This document shows, in pieces, positions 38,501 through 51,800 of a DNA stretch of 64,000 nucleotides (its first letter is position 1; every line of letters begins with the position of its first letter). A program made the position numbers and the translations under genes. The notes below the pieces were generated by a model, which was not told where the DNA came from, searched no databases, and was given only the letters and a program-made list of their open reading frames with translations. This stretch comes from Dirofilaria immitis (taxonomy: Eukaryota; Nematoda; Chromadorea; Rhabditida; Onchocercidae): NCBI GenBank assembly GCA_024305405.1, contig JAKNDB010000087.1, positions 8,062,501-8,126,500 on the forward strand. The letters run 5' to 3'.

Positions 38501-39487
38501 CGCATAATGCGGAATAATTCGTAAATTTCTTATGTATAAAAAAGATTATAATTGCTTGATTTATTGAAATAATTTAAATATGGAATTATTATTAAAACAC
38601 CTGAAATTATTTTTTTATTTTTTCGAGAATAATATAATTTAAAAAAATAAGAAAATTAAGTTAAAGGAAAGATGGTTAGGCTAAAATTGGCATAAATAAA
38701 TATAAGCTATTGTTAAAAATATTCAGAAATGCAATCATCATTAATGCTATCAGTATTGATGAAGTATATTTATCGATGAATTTAAGGAATTTATACAACA
38801 GGAAAAACTAGCAATAAATAAAAAATAAACGGAAAAACAAAAATAAATAAGATTTAGAAAAAAATATTTGGTAAAAATAAAGTTTCAACAAAATAACATG
38901 AAAATCCTATTATTGAAAATTCTTATCAATGCTTCGTAAAATTAGTTCCTTCTAAACTATTTTTAATTTTAATCAAAATTAGTTCTTTCTAAATTAATTT
39001 TAAATTTTAATAGATCTTTTTCTGCTATTTTGCAATCTGTATTGAAGGATAATTTACTATAACCATCGTATCGTTATTTTTTGAAGCACTAAAAAACGAA
39101 CTCACCGGCCGCTTTTGGTAATAATCATTTCGGTGCTAAGTTCATAAAATTTATTCCATAATTCGCGCCCTTCCAATCGACAGGTAATATGACGGAGTAT
39201 ATGAGAATTTCCAGGTAATGGTGATGTTTTTGGTAATTGTTCCATGCTACTCCCTCTTCTTCCGGTTCTACACTCTCCTTGCTATCATCATAGTTTCTAT
39301 TGTTTCTTGCATCAGTCGTTGGTCTTCTACCTTTTTCATCTATAGTACCCGTATCCAACAAATAATCAATCATAAACTTGAATCGTTTTGGTGCTGCTAA
39401 ATCTAATGGAATATCCGGAAAGTTTCCGGATGCCGGAATATTCATATGTATAGTATCCATAGGACGCTTTTCACCTGTCCTAGCCAT
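32682..39487 (-). CDS. mab-9: T-box transcription factor, Tbx20/MAB-9 type
   Basis: Nuclear DNA-binding regulator; in C. elegans mab-9 specifies hindgut and some neuronal fates. Exons, 5' to 3': 39487-39106, 34832-34628, 34499-34432, 34328-34251, 33941-33769, 33483-33401 and 32977-32682, all phases consistent, about 428 residues. The T-box covers exons 1 to 5: [84 protein letters not shown] and [19 protein letters not shown]. The phrases [25 protein letters not shown] and [12 protein letters not shown] are those of Tbx20 (midline/H15), not Tbx2 or Brachyury. The tail is rich in Thr and Ser. The first intron is 4.3 kb and splits the T-box at Gly-Arg|Arg. Exon 1 needs one base in CCC at 39252 and exon 3 one base in TTTT at 34471. 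The start is the first ATG before the open frame; an upstream exon is not excluded. Confidence 0.9.
34833..39105 (-). other. Long first intron of mab-9
   Basis: About 4.3 kb, very AT-rich. It holds a (TG)n tract at about 35501-35555 and a shorter one at 35699-35722. No coding sequence is recognised in it. Long introns in developmental regulators often hold enhancers, but no specific site can be named here. Confidence 0.6.
35501..35555 (+). repeat. (TG)n microsatellite
   Basis: An almost uninterrupted dinucleotide run in the first intron of mab-9, followed 145 bases later by a second (TG)n at 35699-35722. Confidence 0.95.
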
Positions 39488-39942
39488 AATTAAAGAGGAT
39501 AATATTCAGATGATCGTATTAACTGGTGCAGTTTTGTTTCTACGCGACGTTTTTTCTTCCCACAAATTGTTGTTTATAAATTTTCGATACAGGAATAAAA
39601 AAATGAAAGTTATAAGATCAATTGGAAATTAAATTCGTCCAAATAGTAAACAATAACTCGTAATGTTTAGTATTGCTAGAATATTTGCAAATTAAAACTT
39701 CAAAAATCTTTGATTTGACGGATCGTACACTTCCAAATAAGCCGCCAATTGTGCTGATCTGAATTTGGTAGAAGGGGATTTGAAGGAAGATTTATTCCAT
39801 CGGAATATCCACTAGCTAATATCATGTCATCCAAAAATACCGCTGATATAATAATCAGATCAGAGCACACCGTATAATCTAATCCGTCAACTTACAATTG
39901 ACATTCTAATTTTCGAATGAGAGGGAAGGAGACAAGGTAGAT

Positions 39943-40168
39943 AGGTGGGTGGGTGGGTGGGTAAGTAGGTGAATGGATAGATGGCTGAATGTATGGATGG
40001 ATGGATAGATGGATGGATGGATGGATGGATGGATGGATGGATGGATGGATGGATGGATGGATTGATGGATGGATGGATGGATGGATGGTGGGTGGTGGAT
40101 GGATGGATGGATGGATGGATGGATGGATGGATGGATGGATGGATGGATGGATGGATGGATGGATGGAT
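39943..40168 (+). repeat. Tetranucleotide array (GGTG)n and (ATGG)n
   Basis: A short GGTG run (39943-39962) passes into a long, nearly pure ATGG/ATAG array to 40168, with a single interruption near 40088 (GTGGGTGGTGG). The array is open in all frames and produces false proteins of repeated WMDG or HPSI. Confidence 0.97.
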
Positions 40169-40417
40169 GAGTATGGAAGAAGAAATAACTAAGATGCATT
40201 TGAGATGAACTACTAAACCACAACAAATCGTTCATTGGGTGAGCTGTCAAAAGGGGCGGACATAACATTGACCGTTGCTCCAATGAGACAGCAAAATGTG
40301 TTGACGCCAAAAAGGGACGTAATGGAAGAGATGGATTAAAATGAGAGCATTAGAAATGTTAGATGACAAGATTTGATAGGTGACAAGATGATAATAATGA
40401 TGATGATCATTTCAGGG

Positions 40418-40505
40418 AAACAACAACAACAACAATAACAACAACAACAGCAATAACGACAAAAACAATTACAACAAAACAGCAGGAACGACAACAACAA
40501 CAATA
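40418..40505 (+). repeat. CAA-rich trinucleotide tract
   Basis: Imperfect (CAA)n with ATA, CAG and CGA interruptions. It gives a false Cys-rich frame on the minus strand. Confidence 0.85.
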
Positions 40506-43500
40506 AAAGAACAAACAAAAAGTAACAATTATTTGACACCGATAATGATATTATGACATTTCACTTCTTTTTCTTGTTTAATTTTAGTTGGAAAGTTTGG
40601 ATTTAAACAGATCTCTATTCTAAAATTTATTGAGATCATTGATTAATATTATTAACTTTTTGTGATAGATAATTGAAATTGAGAAATTGTCACGAATTCT
40701 TCTTAATATTAATAGGGCATTATTTTGAATTAGAAATTATAAATTTAAATTTCGATTTACTTATTAGCCGTTAATGTATTCAATATACATGAAGATTTAT
40801 GAATTTATTTCGGCAATCTTCAGTCATTTTTACAATAACAAAATTCAATAATTCATCTATAAATTTTTATAAATGATGTTTTATTTTGAATAATAAAATA
40901 TAAAATTTAAAGGTATATCACGAATTTAAATTACATTATCAATGTATTGAATTTTAGAATGCACGGTTATCGTTTTCAACAAATAAAAATTGAGGAAGTG
41001 AGAAAATGTCAAGCGAATCGGCAAATATTTTTAATGACAATAACTTTGCAAAAAATGTTTCTGGAAATATTTTAATTACATATTGATAACGATGTCTTAA
41101 ATAATTGTAGCCAACAAAATCACTTTAAGTTATCATCATGAAAAACCATATTGGCAAAGTAATGAATGGATTTAAGGATGCTGATATTAGTTTGATTTTC
41201 TCATGACATTCTAAACATATTGAAATGTCTAAATTCCCAATAGTATTATTTATAACAACCTAAATTTTATTTAACATGCAACAGCAGCTTAAATTTCTTT
41301 TCATATCATATTTGTAGTAATTTCAACTGCTTTCATCATATATACTTATAATAATAAAGTTTCTTATAAAATATTTGATGCAATAATCTTAATTTTTATT
41401 TATTTCATTGATTATAATTAGTATAAAATGATATTAGCTTTTTTATGCTTTGTTTTCCTTAAATTGCTTTACTACTAAATATTTATTTTTAGCTCACAGC
41501 AAGATAAATACGCTAAAAAATAAATTATATTTAGAGTAAATAATGTCGGATTGCAAAGATGATTAGTTTATATGAATATCTTTAGATTTGTGCATTCATT
41601 CATTTTTAACGATAATTGTTTTTAGGATTTTAAAGCGAAAAAGAGAGGAAAAAGGATAAATAAATTTAAGCGATTGGATTAAAATAGTTAGCTTTTCGTA
41701 AGCGCCAATGAATCAATCATTAATGAAGTGGAAGAGACGGCAAGTAAAAAATGTCGGAAAAGTACGGTAATTTTTTCGCATTGCGTTATTGCCGTTAAGG
41801 CCTTACGCTATATCAGATGCAAAAATCTCTCATGTCATAAATGCTAGGCGTTATAAAAAGGTTGAAGAGAAGACAAAGCTTTAACAGGCTTAAGCATAGA
41901 TTTGCAATGCATTCAGAAAAAGAGATGAAAAGAGAAAAGCACGGAAGAAAGAATGAATGGGTGATCATTATGCTAATCACTATGATATTCTTTTTGGAGC
42001 TTTAAACCGCTCTTTATGTTATCAAATAGGCTTAAATAATGTTCTATGAGTCTTTAAAGCCTTAAAGTGTAGCAAAGATTATTTGTATAATATTAACAAA
42101 CTAAGAGTAAATGGAAATATTTCCTTCTTTCGTGTATATTCTCTAAAGAAAAACTTTTCAAATTGAAAAAGGCAAAGATTCTAATTTTAAGAAAAGGATA
42201 TAGCCTGGCCTTAATTATAGAAAAACAATACAGAGAGGATGCTATGCCGTTAAAAAATAATAATCTAAAATAGTTTTTTTCCAAATGAAAAATTAACTAA
42301 ACCGAAATATTAAAAAAATGAAATCATTTGCTTAGTAATTAAAAATTTTATGAAATCATTGCTTAACCTTATTGAGAACATGTTATAGTTAAAAAATAAT
42401 TGCTTGAAAATTATTAGATAATCATTTATCACCTATTTTATTTTCAAATTTATTAAACGTTTTGGAAATGTAATAATAAATTTAATTAATTAAAGCAAGT
42501 GATCAAAAGTTTTTTCCGAATAATTAACAGAAATTGTATATCTAATATGTAGAAGATGATTAGCGTAAAATCTATGAACATTCAAATTCTTGGTAATTTT
42601 TGTAAGTTATTCTATTAATTAATCTTATCAGAATCTCAATAATCAAGTGCCAAGTATTGAATTTTTTTATAAAAACAAAATTTTCTTTTTAACTATTTGT
42701 TTTAAATTAGATCAAGTTTCATATCCTGATTACAATTGACTTCTTTTTAAAAATAAATAAAATCTCAACGGAATAAATGTAACAGCCTTCTAGGCATCTA
42801 AATAGAAGTTCGAATAAAAATGATTCTTATGTAAATACAAAATTTTATTAAAAGGAAAAAGATTCTGTACTAATTGATTAAAATTAAATGGTAACTAAAT
42901 AAAATGAATAGATTAAAAATAATATCATAGAAATAATACATAAAGCTTTATATTTTTATCTTTCCCCTTTTTTTCATTGATAAAAATTGATGGAAATTCT
43001 AATTCTCTTAGCATTTCATCGACTAAATTGATGATAAATTTGCTCCCTAAACATTTTATCGATAAAAATGATGAAAATTTTAGCAAAAGTCATATAACAA
43101 TAAAATGATTAAAAATAATATTGGCAGATAATTGAGTATTGCAAAAAGGACATAAAAAAATTAATTAAATTTATTTATAAAATTATACCAAATGAATAGA
43201 TAAAAAGTACGCCGCATCATGCCATCAACCGCAAATGATTACTGTAAGTTATAATGTACGTATGTGTGTGAATTGAATTTTTATCTTTTTTCATTTTTTT
43301 CATCCTTTTACTTGATTCTCTACAATTAATTCACATAAAAATTTATCGTTTGCTTTACATGCCGAAAACTATTTATGTACCTGAGATAGTATGGAAAAGT
43401 TAGAGAGGAAAGTGAAAGAATAAAGATAAGAACGATTTAGTTTATTAAAATGTGGAATGGTAATGTTTAGGAAAGAAGCGAACGACGATGATGCATCAGG

Positions 43501-45257
43501 GAATTGATATTAATCGTGGTGATGGTGATCTTAGTTTCGATATCGTGTATTCAACCAAATGTCACTCTCTTTCTTTTCATTTTGAAAGTTTCCGTTACAA
43601 AATTAGTTTCCAATTAATAAATTTAAATCGAATAAAATGTTAGTATTCAATTAATAAACCAATAAAAGGGAAAGGTTTAAAAATTAGAGAAAAAAACAAT
43701 TAGCAAATCATTTGAAAATTGGAAAAAGCGATGAGCGATACTAGTAGTATTAATATTATATTTAACGATAATAACGGATAAATATATAATTTTCAGAAAG
43801 CAGTATAAAATATTCTGAAGGAGATTTTTAACAATATGAATGAATAGTTTATTAATAATTTAATACATTTTTAAAAACTTTAATAGTTATCGCAATTGAA
43901 TTAAAATCCTATTCGATTTAATTAAGAAAGGTCAAACTTTGAAGAAAAAAAATAAGAAAAAGCTGAAATCATAATTAATGAACTTTTATGCTTAAAAATT
44001 GAAAAAAAAGATTTATGTTGTAAAATTGAAAGAATAATTGAAATTTTCAAATAAAAATGAATCTGCACTCATTTTATTTCAATTTTCTATATTAAAAAAA
44101 TTTATGAAGTAAAATCTAGAAATCGATGAACCATAATTTATATCATTCAAATTATTTTAAAATTGCATATTAGGAAATCATTGATTTGAATAATACAAAA
44201 TTTAATTTTATTCGTTCCAATTTCTTATTTGATCAATGATATTTTCTTGTTTATCGTCTCTCTACTTGGCTCCAATTTTTTTGTATTTAACTTAACTTTA
44301 TCCTGGCTGAAAAACTTTTCAAGAGGTATGCAGCAATCTGTATGAACCAAATGAATTCCCAATTGTGATTCAGATTTCAATCTATCGTCTATGAATCATC
44401 TTCATCCTTTTTATCGAAAAGCAAAACCGTCCACCAATTCCATAGACCCTCAAATATCTTCTTTTCACTTGGTGGCGACAATGACGGAGTGCTTTTCAAC
44501 GAATTTATTGCTTTCATGCCGAGATTTACTAGCAAGATATTACTCATCATTCACTTCTCATGTCATCTTCCAATAGTTTGTCACATTCTTTATAGTTCAC
44601 TCTATCTGTTTGTCTCTCTCCTTATTCCACCATCTATCAATAAATGAATATAAATTTAGTATATATTTATATATATGTATGTGTGTATGTTGTATGTATG
44701 TGTATCTGTAAAGCATTACATGAGTATCATCTCGCTTGGACATCAATTGTCAACTAAAGAGCATGATAAATTAATCACCTTCTATCCATCTACTACCATT
44801 AGATTGGTAAATCTAATCAGGAAGAAAATCTGTACTCCCTGGTACATATCATCCCCGTTTCAGGATTAATGTCAGCCGGACATAACTGATTGCTATTTAA
44901 AATGATAAGCATTTTAAAACTGAACATTTCAAAATGTGATTAATCTTCTATTTTAGCTTCTAAATCCATGTTTTGAAAATTTAAACCTATTACGCTAAGC
45001 TTTCTTCCAGGAAGGCAGAAAATTGTGCATAACATACATTATTAGCGGCAAAATAGAATTAGCAGGGATTAATAAATTAGCCAAAAACTATTAAGGATTA
45101 ATTGATTTTACATTTTGCAAATTATTAAAAATATAAAATGGCCGATATATTTTATAATAAAACTGTAATTGCCAAAATAAAATATTAATTTTTGAATTCG
45201 ACTACTCAATTATTTTTATTTATCATTTAACAAAATTCCGATCATTTTTATATCGTT

Positions 45258-45336
45258 TAATGTAATGGAAAAATAAAGCATCAGTTTTTTAATTTTAATG
45301 TAATGGAAAAATAAAGCTTCATCAGTTTTTTAATTC
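45258..45336 (+). repeat. Direct duplication, 38-bp period
   Basis: TAATGTAATGGAAAAATAAA starts at 45258 and again at 45296, followed in both by ATCAGTTTTTTAATT. Confidence 0.85.
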
Positions 45337-48300
45337 GAATTTTTAAAATTCGAAAGATTCAATAATATAATTTTTCTTGATGTATATGAAAATATTTAGG
45401 CTTCGTAATTGCGATGAAATAATCTAATGTTGTCTCATATCATATCAGGTGCTAATTTCAGGCTGAATTTCTTGCAAGTAGAAGCTCTTTTTTTAGCAAA
45501 AATGAAAAAAGGGCAAACATAAAATATTTAATTTAATGTGAAAAAGTTGCGATAATTCTCAATTTTTTCATTTTTCTTTTTCCTTGTAAAAGGAATTTAA
45601 TTTGAAAAAAAAGTTGCGTTGTTAAATATAATATTTTTGGAACGATTATTTTAAAATTTGTAAACCAACGATAATTATATGAAGAGGGTTGGAATATACC
45701 AAATTTTGTGTAAACATTTGTTATTGTGCAAACTTCTTTGATTGAAATATCAACCAAAATTTCCCTAAAACAACGAAAATACTCCTTGTTTTCTCTATCT
45801 CCAAGTTATCCCCATAAAGCTCCTCCTTAAAATATTTGGCGACAAGCATTTCAACGATACCAAACAACTATCCCTTCGGGACTACTTTGCCAACCGCTTC
45901 ATTTGCTATTTGGTCTCGATTTGTCAACCGCTCTTGATGTATCCAACCACAGTTTTCTACTTTGACCATCGTTTTTTTCTTCAATCATTCAAAAATTTTT
46001 CCTTTTTCTGCCTCATGTGCTCCAATAGCATTTTGCTTTCATCACTCCCAACAGACATTGAAAAGTTTTTAAATATTCCAGGAATTATGAAATAGCCTGT
46101 GAAATCATAGGTGAAACAGTGCACATGAAATAAGTAATACACATGAAATTAGTACTGTATTAGTGAAAAAAGGAAAAAGCTTAAATTACCGTATAATTAA
46201 TAACACACAACAATAACATTTTAGATTTTTAATACAACAAACTCCGAAAAGAAATATGAATAAAGCTCGGTTTCATACACTTTTTTTTTTTAATAAAGGC
46301 AGGGGTTTCAGCTCTGAAAGAAATTCTTGAAATCAATGCTCAAATTTCAGGTGAAATTGTATATAAACATTACCATGACATATGCGTTGTTATTGGCACT
46401 GATAAAACCTTTGTCTTGTTATACCAGTTATTCAGTACTTCGTATATATAATATGTAATTCTAATTTATATTTCATTTTTGCCTCATTTTTTCAGAAACT
46501 TTTATTTGAAAATTATCCCATATTTACAAGGAATACATTATTGTACGAAATATCAATAATGATGTTGATTAGAGAAATATATAATGATTATCAGAATTGC
46601 TGGTTATCAAACTAATTAATTTTTAGGATTACTAATTGATGTAAGTGTTTTCACGCACAAATCTGCCATATGCTAAATAGAGTTATATTTTCGGTTAATT
46701 GCTACGACGCCAATTTTCAGTATAATTTTTAATGCCAAATGAATTAAAAAAAAATTAATTGCCATATTTTTAAAATTACTTTCTTGCTGTGCTTCAAAAT
46801 ATTTCACTATATTAAGCGAAATTGATTCACTTTATTTTTCATGTATTACAATTATCATTATGCAGCACATCATTCAAATGATTATCAATCTAAAACAAAT
46901 GGAAGTTAAAAGAGATTAATTATATTTTTAATTGATTGAAAAAATAAAAAAGAGCAAATGAATTTGTGATTTTTATTATCATGCAGTAAATTCATTTCGC
47001 TAACAAATATTTCAAAGGAAATGATCTGTCATAAAACTACAGTATATTATAGGCTACTATTAAAAATTAAAATTATGACAAATTTTTGAAATAATTTTTA
47101 ACAGAAAGAAAAACTTCAAAACAAATAGGATAAGATCTATCATTATTCTACAAGCAATAACAATAGGTTTTTTTGCATATTTTAGGATGAATTTTAAATT
47201 CTTTAGAGAGCTATAATTTTGGAAAAATCACATCACCATCATCGTCAACGAACCAATTGAAAATTATGCATCATGGAATATAATCCTGTAGAGGATGATT
47301 GTATCATGCCAGATGTCTTCTATTTGAGTACCGTTAATGTTGAAGACTTTTTTAATTTTTTTGCATATATTTAAAAGATGAAATATCGATAAAGCATAAG
47401 GAAGAAATTTTACAAACATTTATTAATAGATTCATGAAATAATCTCATAAAAATGCATATATCATAAGAAATGAATAAAAAATAAGTGCAATAAAGAGAT
47501 TTAAATTTTTGATTTTAAATAAAAATTTGATTTTAAGAAATTTTTCTCCAATTATTAATCATATTCGACTGCCATTTCAACTTTTATTTTAATATGATTA
47601 AGTATAACATTATTCGGTTAAGCTAAAAATGCGTCTTTTTTGTAAAAATTCAACGAATATAAAAAGTATAAATATAATGAAGAAATTCGCATTTTTAATT
47701 TTAAAAGAAATTTAGACTCAAAAATTTTCTTTTCAAATTGTCAGTCATATCTTACCATTATTTTGTTTTTTATATTTTATACTGTTAAAATACGAAATTA
47801 TTTTATCAGACTTCTTGATGATATTAGTATCTTTTAAAAAGCACAAAATCCATCCATTAAATATCTTACCACATAAATCATTTGAATATTTTTAAGAAAT
47901 AATCAAGATTTTTTCAAGTTTTTGAACTATAAAATTTTAAATTTAAAGATTTTCTTGCGTATTTTAGCACATTTTTCATATTTTTTGACAAATCTATAAT
48001 TGATTTTTAATAAAATTTAATGAATATATCTTAATTTTGGCCTCAAAAAATAAAATGGTTGTAATGGCTTGCCAATTCCAAAATTTTTATAGCGAAATTT
48101 ATATGCGACAATTGTATTTATCGAAAATTCAAAAATATATTTACGAATTTATTCAAAATTATGTTATTATTAAACATTTGGAAATAATTTGTAGAATTTG
48201 TTGGAATCGTTGATTTAATCGAAGTGAGACCAATAACCGCATTTATGCTGCTAGCTTAATTTCAACAATATCGATTAAATAATATTATAAGATACGAATA

Positions 48301-48859
48301 ATGATTAAAAACAAATGGCAAATATTAAACTAAAATGAAAAATGACAGAGTTAAAAAGAAATGATTTCACAGTGATAAAGTGATAAAGCTGAACAAACAT
48401 AATCAGTAAGTCATCTATTTGTTCTAACAAAAATATTTATTTACTTCTCGGAAAGGAGACTAACATCCCATAATTCTGCTTTGTGAATATTTTTATTGCT
48501 TATATCAAACGTTTAAAGTGTTTTGTTTGATTGATTATAACAGGTAATGCTTTAGCAAATTTATGTTTAATTGCTTAAGTTAATTAATGAAATCTATTTT
48601 TCTACTATTGTTAATAGCAAGGATTTCTTTTGATCATTCCATTTTTATCACCTTTTTTTACTTTAGTAGTTAATTAACTTTACAGATTATTTGTCTAAAA
48701 CGTAGAATTAATTCTTCCTATTAATTTTAATAAGGATGAAACATTCAAGGAAAAAATCAGTGATATTTTGTAAATTGAAATAATTAATTTATTTTAGATT
48801 AAAATTTTATATGTAAATGCAAACATCTTACTATGCCATTTAATTTTGTGAGCAGATAA

Positions 48860-51800
48860 ATGAAGGTGGAAAAGAATGGTAATCAAATATCAATTTCTCC
48901 AAAATCGGAAATGGATGAAAAGCATGAGCCATTGTTGAAGATATGTTTGGAAATTTTGCATAAGAGGAAGAAAGCAATTAAAGAATTTGTGACCATTTCG
49001 ATTCTTATCATTATTATCATTGCTCTTATAATTGTTATTATACTTACACGGCAACCTATATAGGCAAAATTACTTGTAATCAAAAAGTGACAAATTTTAC
49101 TAATCACAAATTGTAAATCAATAAAAATAACTTGTTCCTTTCTGGAAAAGATTACTTTGATTTTAATGTTCTTTTATAAAAACAAAAATAGAATTTTGGA
49201 ATAAATTATAATTGAGACTTTTCATAATTAGATTTGCTGTCGAATAATTCAAATCATTCTTCACAATTCCGTTTTTTATTTTTTCTTATCTTGCAATTAC
49301 TTCTGATGAATAAATATAAAATTTCTTGCTATGGTAAACGAACAAATAAAGATCTGTTCATCGTACCACAAAAAATTAATGTTTCATTCGTAAATTTTGC
49401 TTTTTATCTCTTATTCTCCGTCATTATAAGAAATATAATCAAACTTATTGCAATTAAACAACCATTTTAGTAGATTAACAAATATGAAAAATGCGATTTG
49501 AGTTTAATCACTTCATCAGCATATCACATAGAATTCATTTAAATTTTAATTCATTTATCAGAGCTTTATAATAATAGCCTATAAATTTTACTGCATTTTC
49601 ATCTTTAAATTTAAGACTGATATTTTCGACAGATTTTCATAGATGATTAAATTTTAATTTCGATATGTTTTTCAATATTCTTATTATTCTTTACAAAATC
49701 GAATTTATCGAGAAGGCAAGGCTATTCTCCGACAGTCGGTTTTAATCCCATTAATTTTCGAAATTAAAAAATGAATTTAAATAGGAGATGTTTGATGATG
49801 ATTATCATTAAAATAGATATTGTGAAGGAATAAATTCATTTACAATGGAGCAAAAGTGTTTTTAAAAAATTTCTTAAATCCTCATTTTTCATTTGTGAGG
49901 AATTAAATTCTGTCGTAAAATCTTGAAAAGTGCAATAATGTTATAAAATTACTATTTTCATTTTTAAAAGGATCAAAATGCAAGAAAACTATGATGAAGC
50001 ATTTTTAATAATTTATCGGAAATATTTGGTTGACTTTTGATCAAATCATGAATTCACTATTTCTATAACTTCCCATTTAAATTTTAGTAGACTTAGTCAT
50101 CGTTAAATATATTTTTAGCAGACTTCTAACAAATAAAATGGAATTCGCTTTCGGATGATTTAGTATATAATTCTTAATAAGTTCTTTCCTGAAATATCAG
50201 AGAATTAAAGTTTTTGTTCTTATTACTAATAATTAGTTACTGGTTGGACAATATGTGAATTGAATATGGAAATAAAAGAATCTTTTGAAGTGCAAATTTT
50301 TTTGACTGTAATGTTTACCAAATCTGATTTATTAATTGCTTCAATTTAACAAATTAAATTATTAATTTTCTACGAAAAAGTAACAACTGAAATTTAGAAG
50401 ATTGATTTACTATTCTGTTTATCATAACAGAACAAATATCTATAAAAGCGTTTCAAGCGATTCAATTGTTGGCAATATTCGATAATCTTGATAATGCTGC
50501 AGCATAACTGTAATGGAATTCAAAGATGAAAGGCAGAAAAACTAATCAAAATAATATTTATCGTTTACTTTTCCCGGAAAATCATAATGAAAACTGATAT
50601 TTAAAAAGTAACGTCAGTCAACGTCATCCAAACATTTCGTATAGTACCACTTATGCTTTGAAGTATGATATTTCATAAGAGAAAAGTATAGAATACCAAC
50701 GCTACATACAAATATATTGAGCTTAGATGAATTATGAAAGTTCATCCTTATGCACTAACTTATCGGTGATTTTTTTCATTCCTTTATAATTTATTAGAAT
50801 AAAGATAAGAACCGATAATCTCTTAGAGTGAAATAATATTATTCAAAGACAAAAGTAAAGAACTTGAAATATTTTCATTTAAATTATGAAAATACAAAAA
50901 TTGTCATTTCAGATTTCATTATCATTTTTGCACTTTGTTGGCTGGTTGTATCGCATTTAGAAATGTTTTGAATTGTGCATCAATCGAATGAAATTTGCCT
51001 ATTACTTCTGTGTAATTACTTTTTTAATTAATATATGACATCAAAACATAATTCAAAAAAACAATGAAAATGAAAATGATTCACTTTTAAAAGTCTCTAC
51101 GTTATTGTTATCAAAATAGCAAAAGATATTATTACTCAATTAATTAAATAAGTATAAAAATTTCGGATATTTTCTTTTAAAATTTAAAATTCGAAGTTTG
51201 TGTAAGAAATTTGAAGAATAAAGTATATTAAATACTAAACAATGGTTTATATGAAGCATAAGATCAATAAAATTCATGTCTTTCGCACTTTGATGAGATT
51301 TTGTTGAAATTTTCCAAATATAATTTATAATTGATAAAAGGTGTTTCAGCCTGAAAATCGAGTGATTTGGACAAATTCATGTCATTAACTTGTAATATGA
51401 CATTAGAAAGAACTGAAATATTTATTTACTTCGCAGGTACTGCAACTAATTTTTTTGGAATAATTTATTATTTTATGCAAGAGATTGTTATGACATATAT
51501 TTTTAAAAGTCTTATCATCTTAAATGAATTTACCGTTATGCTAATCCGTTTTAAATCTAGGATTAAAGGTAATATGTATTATTATAAATTATTTCTTATA
51601 CGGTTCATATAATTCAATAAAATCTTAAAATCAACGAAGTAAAGAGAATTGTATTTGCAAACGATGGCTGAGATATATAAATTATTATTGGAAGGCAGGG
51701 AAGCAAAGGAGGAGATATTCGGAAAATGTTATTAGAGCATTTTGGAACATGATCAGAAAATCTTGAAAAGAATCCGAAAATGTCTAAATCTATTGTTAGG

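Larger units (their letters stand above)
39488..48859. other. Gene-poor region upstream of mab-9
   Basis: About 9.4 kb. It begins with the likely mab-9 promoter, then a large ATGG array, a CAA-rich tract at 40418-40505 and a 38-bp direct duplication at 45258-45336. Open frames at 44391-44576 (plus) and 45910-46095 (plus) have fairly varied composition but no splice or start support and no recognisable family. Nothing else is supported. Confidence 0.55.

Noticed and set aside
39906..40310. Three open frames of 67-134 codons over the ATGG array (WMDG and HPSI repeats).
   Set aside because: They are produced by the tetranucleotide repeat, which is open in every frame; no splice or start support.
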